In this document: piece after piece, positions 58,980-64,000 of the stretch
Numbering within the stretch: the stretch's first letter is position 1
Layout: the number at the start of each line of letters is the position of its first letter
NCBI RefSeq assembly: GCF_052114605.1
Contig: NZ_JBFRFB010000001.1
Location: forward strand, 248,001-312,000
Reading direction: 5' to 3'
Length of the DNA stretch: 64,000 nt
Origin: Microvirga sp052114605
GTDB lineage: Bacteria; Pseudomonadota; Alphaproteobacteria; Rhizobiales; Beijerinckiaceae
The notes under the pieces: model-generated
What the model was told of the DNA's origin: nothing
Databases searched by the model: none
Seen by the model: only the letters and a program-made list of their open reading frames with translations
Program-made: the position numbers and the translations under genes

Positions 58980-59452
58980 AACAGCTCACGCATCTCGACG
59001 CGAAGGGTGAGGCCAACATGGTCGACGTCTCCGAAAAGGACGTCACCAGCCGCACCGCGATTGCCGAGGGATGCGTGGTGATGTTGCCGGAAACGGTCGC
59101 GCTGATCCGTCAGGGCGATGCCAAGAAAGGCGACGTGCTCGGCACCGCGCGTTTGGCCGGGATCATGGCCTCGAAGCGCACCCATGAGCTGATCCCGCTC
59201 TGCCATCCGCTTCTCATTTCCAAGGTAAAGGTGGATTGCGAATTCGATGATACGCTGCCTGGCGTGCGCGTGACGGCTGAAGTCAAGGTGTCGGGCCAGA
59301 CCGGCGTCGAGATGGAGGCGCTTACCGCCGTGTCCATCGCATGCCTCACGATCTACGATATGGTGAAGGCCGCAGACAAAGGCATGCGCATCGAGAATGT
59401 CCGGCTTCGCCTGAAGAGCGGCGGCCGCTCCGGAGTATATGAGGCGCCATGA
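58976..59452 (+). CDS. moaC: Cyclic pyranopterin monophosphate synthase
   Basis: It acts with MoaA in the first step of molybdenum cofactor synthesis. 158 residues, the usual length. HLDAKGEANMVDVSEK at the N-terminus, LIPLCHPLLISKV, and the active-site Lys/Asp in YDMVKAADKGMRI are visible. It overlaps trpC by ATGA upstream and moeA by ATGA downstream, so tryptophan and molybdopterin genes are translated as one chain. Confidence 0.96.
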   Translation: MKQLTHLDAKGEANMVDVSEKDVTSRTAIAEGCVVMLPETVALIRQGDAKKGDVLGTARLAGIMASKRTHELIPLCHPLLISKVKVDCEFDDTLPGVRVTAEVKVSGQTGVEMEALTAVSIACLTIYDMVKAADKGMRIENVRLRLKSGGRSGVYEAP

Positions 59453-60705
59453 GCTTGATCCCGGTCGAAGATGCCTTGCGCCGCGTGCTGGCAAGCGTCG
59501 AAAAGCCGGTCGAGATCGAGCATGTGCCCCTCGCCGCCTGCGCCGGACGCGCATTGGCGGAGGATGTCGCCGCGTCGCGCGACCAACCGCCCTTCCCGGC
59601 TTCCGCCATGGATGGATATGCCGTGCGCTCAACCGACATCGCGCAGACACCGACGACACTGCATGTGATCGGTGCAAGCGCGGCGGGGCAGCGGTTTTCA
59701 GGAATCGTCGAAGAACAGCAGGCCGTGCGCATCTTCACCGGCGCGCCGTTGCCGGACGGCGCGGATGCGGTTGTGCTCCAGGAAGACACGGAGGCGTCCG
59801 GAGATCGGGTCACGGTCAAGGAAGCCCCGCGCCCGGGCCAGCATATCCGCAAGGCCGGACTCGATTTCAGGGCCGGCGATGTGCTGCTGCAGGCAGGATT
59901 GTGCCTCGATTCCCGCCATGTGGCACTGGCTGCGGCCATGGGCCATGGGATTTTGCCGGTGAGGCGAAAGCCCCGCGTCGCAATTCTCGCGACCGGCGAT
60001 GAGTTGGTCAGAGCCGGCGAGCCGGTGGGCCTCGATCAGATCACCGCATCGAGCCTGCCTGCCACCGCCATGATGGTGGAGAAGGCAGGTGGCGAGGCCA
60101 TCGACCTCGGCATTGCACGCGATACCTTCGAAAGCCTTGAGGAGCGCATCCAGGCCGCTCGCGACTCGAAAGCCGATATACTGGTCACTCTCGGCGGTGC
60201 TTCGGTGGGTGAGCACGATCTGGTTCAGAAGGCGCTTCAGCGCCAGGGCATGGAGCTCGGCTTCTGGCGCGTGGCGCTGAAGCCCGGCAAGCCGCTCATG
60301 CATGGTAGGCTTGACGGCATGATGCTCCTCGGACTGCCCGGCAATCCCGTCTCTTCCCTCGTATGCGCCGTTCTTTTCCTGGTCCCCGCGATTCGCGCGC
60401 TCCTGGGCGACGCCATGCCGGATGATGATCCCACGGAAGCCGCGATCCTCGGCGCGGACCTGCCCGCCAATGGCCCCCGGCAGGATTACATGCGGGCTTC
60501 CCTAGCGTCCCAGGAATTCGAGATCGCCCTGACGCAAGGGACCTCGCGGATGCCGCTTCCCGTAGTCACCTCGCAACTGATCCAGGATTCGTCCATGCTC
60601 AGCATTCTGGAGCGCTCGGAAGCCCTTCTCGTCAGGCCGCCGCATGCTCCGGCAGCCCAGGCGGGCGAACCCTGCCGTATCATCCGGCTGGCAAAATTCT
60701 GCTGA
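59449..60705 (+). CDS. moeA: Molybdopterin molybdenumtransferase
   Basis: It inserts molybdate into adenylated molybdopterin. 418 residues. The N-terminal domain has FPASAMDGYAVRS and the conserved IFTGAPLPDGADAVVLQE; the MogA-like domain has ATGDELVRAGEPV and LGGASVGEHDLV; then GLPGNPVSSLVCAV. It overlaps moaC by ATGA. lexA follows after 183 bases with its own regulatory site. Confidence 0.96.
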   Translation: MSLIPVEDALRRVLASVEKPVEIEHVPLAACAGRALAEDVAASRDQPPFPASAMDGYAVRSTDIAQTPTTLHVIGASAAGQRFSGIVEEQQAVRIFTGAPLPDGADAVVLQEDTEASGDRVTVKEAPRPGQHIRKAGLDFRAGDVLLQAGLCLDSRHVALAAAMGHGILPVRRKPRVAILATGDELVRAGEPVGLDQITASSLPATAMMVEKAGGEAIDLGIARDTFESLEERIQAARDSKADILVTLGGASVGEHDLVQKALQRQGMELGFWRVALKPGKPLMHGRLDGMMLLGLPGNPVSSLVCAVLFLVPAIRALLGDAMPDDDPTEAAILGADLPANGPRQDYMRASLASQEFEIALTQGTSRMPLPVVTSQLIQDSSMLSILERSEALLVRPPHAPAAQAGEPCRIIRLAKFC

Positions 60706-60811
60706 GAATCTGCGTTTAAGATCGCGTTTTGCCCCGTGTCTCCCCTGGAAAACGCAGCTTATACTGGGCTCGATTCACAAAACCGCTATTCAGCTTGAGC
60801 ATGGACTTGCA

Positions 60812-60850
60812 GAACACAGCGGGAACAGTTACCCTGTTCTTGCTTTGTTT
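60812..60850 (+). promoter_or_regulatory. LexA operator(s) upstream of lexA
   Basis: GAAC-ACAGCGG-GAAC at 60812-60826 is an exact match to the alphaproteobacterial SOS box GAAC-N7-GAAC. A second, one-mismatch box on the other strand sense (GTTC-N7-GTTT, 60836-60850) follows. The second GAAC and the first GTTC also form GAACAG-N5-CTGTTC (60823-60839). The site lies 39 bases before the lexA start, as expected for autorepression. Confidence 0.8.
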
Positions 60851-60888
60851 TCAGAATCGCTCCTCACAGGGAGCAGTAAGGGTCTGTC

Positions 60889-61590
60889 ATGCTCACGCGC
60901 AAGCAGCACGAATTGCTCCGCTTTATCCATGAGCGGCTGCGTGAAACCGGGGTTCCGCCGTCCTTCGACGAGATGAAGGACGCGCTCGATCTCAAGTCGA
61001 AATCCGGCATTCACCGCCTCATCACCGCGCTCGAGGAGCGCGGCTTCATCCGCCGGTTGCCAAACCGCGCCCGCGCCCTCGAGGTGATCCGCCTGCCCGA
61101 ATCCGTCGGTGCAGCTGCCGGGCAGCGCCGCTTCACTCCGAGCGTGGTCGAAGGCGGCCTTGCCGGCAAGAAGGCAGCGCCGCAGCCAGCAGCAGATCCG
61201 CGCGACCGCGAAATGTCGATCCCTGTCATGGGCCGCATCGCCGCCGGTACGCCGATCTCCGCGATCCAGACCCGCAGCCACTCCATCACCCTGTCGGGCG
61301 ATTTCCTCGCCCAGGGCGATCACTTCGCTCTCGAAGTGCGAGGCGACTCGATGGTGGAAGCCGGCATTCTCGACGGCGACCTCGTGGTGATCCGCAGGCA
61401 GGACAATGCCAATACGGGCGACATCATCGTGGCGCTCATCGATGATGAGGAGGCTACCCTCAAGCGCTTCCGCCGCCGTGGCTCGTCCATTGCGCTGGAG
61501 GCTGCCAACCAAGCCTACGAGACCCGCGTTCTCGGCCCCGACCGGGTCAAGATCCAGGGCAAGCTCGTCAGCCTGGTTCGTCGCTATTGA
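60889..61590 (+). CDS. lexA: LexA repressor of the SOS response
   Basis: 233 residues. The N-terminal winged HTH (MLTRKQHELLRFIHERLRETG, PSFDEMKDALDLKSKSGIHRLI) binds the SOS box. The C-terminal self-cleaving domain has the Ala-Gly cleavage site in GRIAAGTPIS, catalytic Ser in RGDSMVEAGI and Lys in EATLKRF. RecA on single-stranded DNA triggers its autocleavage. A ribosome-binding AAGGG lies six bases before the ATG. The 3' end overlaps the convergent comEC by 23 bases. Confidence 0.97.
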   Translation: MLTRKQHELLRFIHERLRETGVPPSFDEMKDALDLKSKSGIHRLITALEERGFIRRLPNRARALEVIRLPESVGAAAGQRRFTPSVVEGGLAGKKAAPQPAADPRDREMSIPVMGRIAAGTPISAIQTRSHSITLSGDFLAQGDHFALEVRGDSMVEAGILDGDLVVIRRQDNANTGDIIVALIDDEEATLKRFRRRGSSIALEAANQAYETRVLGPDRVKIQGKLVSLVRRY

Positions 61591-63859
61591 TCTCTTCCTC
61601 GGGAAGATCCTGCTCAGGAACAGGCCGCGCTGGGCGCGGGCTTTCCTGAGCAGTTGTATTTTGAGCGGCGCCGTCCGCCCCCGTGGTCTTCACACCCGGC
61701 CAGACATGCGTCTCCGGTCCCTTTTTCACGGAGCGCATGTGGGCAGCATCCGCTCCCAAACGAACGGCGATCGCACCGCGCTCATTCAATGCTGCGCGGT
61801 CAATGACGAGAGCAGCAGCGCATGATCGCGGCGCTTCCAGCTTCGAGATGATGATCGCCGCACGGCGGCAATCTTCCTCGAAGGCTGCAAATTCCTGCAC
61901 GAATGCAACAGCCCGGCGCGTTCCTGTTTCCACCACGCAGCCCAGCCTGTCACATTGCACGGCTTGTCGGAGCGTCTTGTCATCGATGTTTCGCGCATCG
62001 CCGTCTGCGCGAAGCCATTGCTCGGCGACGAATCCGGATGGCTTGCCGACAAGCGTCAGTTCTCCTTGCATGTTACGGATCGCAGCGCCCGCCCCTTCCC
62101 GGTCCACATAGATGTCGTATCGGTCGGGCGTCGCCGCGAATGCGAGGCCGAGACCAACAAGCATGAGCGCGAACCACCGCAGCGGGGACGCCGGGATTGT
62201 CAGCACGAGAAGCGCGAGGCTCAAGAAAGCCAATGCGGCGATGTTCAACGCAGGCACGATCAGTGTCGATCCGCTGAAGGCACCGACCCAGGCAGAGACT
62301 TCGATCACCTTCGAAACCGCCAATCCCATGACCTGCCACACGGGACCGTCGAGCCCGAACGGATAGGCCACCACGCCGAGCACCGCAGCCGGCATCACCA
62401 CCAGTGAGACCAGTGGCAGAGCAAGCGCATTGCCGACGAGGCCGTAAGGGTTGAGGCTCTGGAAATGGTAGGCCGCGAACGGTGCCGTTGCGATGCTGGC
62501 GACGAGTGTCGTGGTTACCAGGCCGAGTGCCGAACGCCCGGCCCAGGCAGCAACATTCTCGATCAAGGTTGCAGGAGCGCCGCCTTCCTGTTTTCGATGC
62601 ATCAGCGGCACGAGTGCCATCATCGCGGCGACCGCGCCGAAAGACATCTGGAAACTCGGCCCCAGCAGCGCCTCAGGCTCGCGCGCGAGCACGATGAGGG
62701 CCGCGATGGAAAGGTTGCGGATGCTTAAGGCCGGTCTATCCACCAGCACCGCCCCGAACATCACGAGCGTCATGATGAGAGAACGCTCGGTTGCCACATC
62801 GGAGCCGGAGAAGATGCAATACGCCGTACCGCCCACCATGGCCGCAACGGCGGCGATCTTCTTCACCGGCCAGAGCAATGCGAGCCCCGGCACCAGCGCC
62901 AGGAGCGAGCGCACGAGCCAGAAAAACGTGCCTGCCGCCAGCACCATGTGGAGGCCGGAAATGGACACGATGTGGTAGATGCCAGCGGAACGCAGCACCT
63001 CGTTCGTCGGTTCGCCGATGAGGCCGCGCTTGCCGGTGACAAGCGCCGCGCCGACGCCGCCCGCAGGCCCACCGATGGCGGAGGCAATACGATGCGTCAG
63101 GGTGTTGCGGGCCTCATCCACGGACGCCGCAAGACGCAGCCGCCAGTCCGGCGGCGCGGGAGGATCGAGCTGCCGCGTCGCTCCCGTGAACGAGCCGACC
63201 GCGCCGATACCTTTGTAATATGCATCCCGCGCAAAATCGTAACCGCCGGGCCAGGCGGCCTGGGGCGGTGGAAGAAGGCGCGCAGTGCCGGATATGAATT
63301 GTCCCGGCGCGAGGTGATCCCCTTTGCGGATGGTGACGCGCACCCTCTCAGGCCGCTCGCTCTCAGTCACACCCTGAATGCTCGTCACTTTGAGGAGAAT
63401 GCGCTTGCCCGTCTCCCTGTCCTCGACCGCTTCGATGAAACCTGTCACCGGCCCAATCGCGAGCTTGGCCAGCACGGGCGCCGAGACGCTGCGGGTGCGA
63501 ATGACGCCCGCTGAGAACCCCGCGAACAGAGCGGCCAGGGCTACCAGGACGCAAAGGGTTGCCAAGTTGTGCCGCAGCAGCACCGCCCCCACGCAGCAAA
63601 GGCCAAAAGCACTAAGCGGTGCCCACAAGGCCGGCTGGCCCTCCGCCTGGAAAAACAGGAGGATGCCGAGCCCGAAACAGACGGCGAGCCAGGGAAACAG
63701 CCGCCGCTGCTCGATCTCGTGTGCAACCTGCCGCGAGAGCCAGCCCCGCCAATCGATGAACCGCCAGTCGAGAACGAGGCCCACCGGGCGCGGCAACGCG
63801 AGCACCCGCGCTGTGGCGCGCGGGATCCGGTTGGGGGCCTCTTTGTTGTCTTCGATCAT
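61568..63859 (-). CDS. comEC: ComEC/Rec2-family DNA uptake channel protein
   Basis: 763 residues. It has N-terminal hydrophobic segments and a DUF4131-type soluble region (VRVTIRKGDHLAPGQFISGTARL), then the competence domain with many membrane helices (SAGIYHIVSISGLHMVLAAG is the family signature; FSGSDVATERSLIMTLVMFG). In competent bacteria this protein carries single-stranded DNA across the inner membrane. The C-terminal region keeps a remnant of a beta-lactamase-like domain (DIYVDREGAGAAIRNMQG) but no HxHxDH motif, so the nuclease part is probably inactive, as is common in alphaproteobacteria. The final 60 residues are charged and likely disordered. Whether it supports transformation is unknown. 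Confidence 0.9.
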   Translation of the reverse strand: MIEDNKEAPNRIPRATARVLALPRPVGLVLDWRFIDWRGWLSRQVAHEIEQRRLFPWLAVCFGLGILLFFQAEGQPALWAPLSAFGLCCVGAVLLRHNLATLCVLVALAALFAGFSAGVIRTRSVSAPVLAKLAIGPVTGFIEAVEDRETGKRILLKVTSIQGVTESERPERVRVTIRKGDHLAPGQFISGTARLLPPPQAAWPGGYDFARDAYYKGIGAVGSFTGATRQLDPPAPPDWRLRLAASVDEARNTLTHRIASAIGGPAGGVGAALVTGKRGLIGEPTNEVLRSAGIYHIVSISGLHMVLAAGTFFWLVRSLLALVPGLALLWPVKKIAAVAAMVGGTAYCIFSGSDVATERSLIMTLVMFGAVLVDRPALSIRNLSIAALIVLAREPEALLGPSFQMSFGAVAAMMALVPLMHRKQEGGAPATLIENVAAWAGRSALGLVTTTLVASIATAPFAAYHFQSLNPYGLVGNALALPLVSLVVMPAAVLGVVAYPFGLDGPVWQVMGLAVSKVIEVSAWVGAFSGSTLIVPALNIAALAFLSLALLVLTIPASPLRWFALMLVGLGLAFAATPDRYDIYVDREGAGAAIRNMQGELTLVGKPSGFVAEQWLRADGDARNIDDKTLRQAVQCDRLGCVVETGTRRAVAFVQEFAAFEEDCRRAAIIISKLEAPRSCAAALVIDRAALNERGAIAVRLGADAAHMRSVKKGPETHVWPGVKTTGADGAAQNTTAQESPRPARPVPEQDLPEEEINSDEPG

Positions 63860-64000
63860 GGGTTCGGCTTAACGCGGGGTCGGTTGCATGCTAGACGACC
63901 GCACTCAACGGCCCAAATCACCCTGTGGATGAGCTGTGGGCATCGCGGATGGGCAGCCAGGCCGCGTGATTTCAAGATTTCAAGTAAGGTTCCTGCGATG
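63860..64000. other. Region upstream of comEC with a possible divergent start codon
   Basis: 141 bases, ending in an ATG at 63998-64000 preceded by TAAGGTT nine bases earlier. It could be the start of a divergent gene; gltX is often found here in Hyphomicrobiales, but the window ends before any codon can confirm this. Confidence 0.25.

Overview
The window is a 64-kb chromosomal segment of an alphaproteobacterium. The order of Hyphomicrobiales (Rhizobiales) is well supported; a Methylobacteriaceae-type genus such as Microvirga or Methylobacterium is my best guess but unproven. The evidence is the gene order: dusB-ntrB-ntrC-ntrY-ntrX followed by hfq-hflX; pdhA-pdhB-DUF5076-pdhC-lpdA with a lipoyl domain fused to E1 beta; eno, kdsA, pyrG, secG and tpiA in line; ppiD-trpE-trpG-trpD-trpC-moaC-moeA-lexA; comEC converging on lexA; a GAAC-N7-GAAC LexA box; homospermidine synthase; and GC-rich core genes.

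Layout. 1-5.7 kb: 3' part of homospermidine synthase, tRNA-Ser(UGA), an RlpA-like lipoprotein, then D-Ala-D-Ala carboxypeptidase-tmk-holB. 5.7-11.7 kb: metG, an AT-rich inserted segment with a small RTX protein, a GH1-like glycosidase, tatD and an MBL-fold hydrolase. The RTX segment is bracketed by a 104/105-bp direct duplication of the metG 3' end. 11.9-24.6 kb: OsmC, mazG, hflX-hfq, the two nitrogen two-component systems with dusB, ispDF, cinA and a small membrane protein. 24.6-26.5 kb: COQ10-like protein, a P-loop kinase-like protein and lipA.

26.5-36.5 kb is an accessory block that separates lipA from lpdA. It holds nested palindromes, a small Cys-rich protein, an AT-rich pair made of a ParB-like protein and a D12-class DNA adenine methylase, a CorA transporter, a GFA-family protein, a catalase, and a 742-residue RTX protein with a duplicated N-terminal domain. 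The ParB-like/methylase pair is the best candidate for an undescribed (defence or modification) system. The two RTX proteins share their C-terminal module and look like type I secretion substrates; no secretion genes are in the window.

36.6-53 kb, mostly minus strand, is central metabolism: pyruvate dehydrogenase complex, FtsB-like protein, enolase, queF (+), MFS transporter, kdsA, DUF350 protein, VOC protein, CTP synthase, SecG and triosephosphate isomerase. 53-61.6 kb (+) carries ppiD, the trp genes, moaC, moeA and the SOS repressor lexA. comEC (-) closes the window, and a start codon at the last three bases may belong to a divergent gene (gltX expected from synteny).

Convergent genes are packed very tightly: two pairs share a single TTAA as both stop codons. 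Elsewhere, intergenic spaces hold short palindromic repeats and intrinsic terminators.
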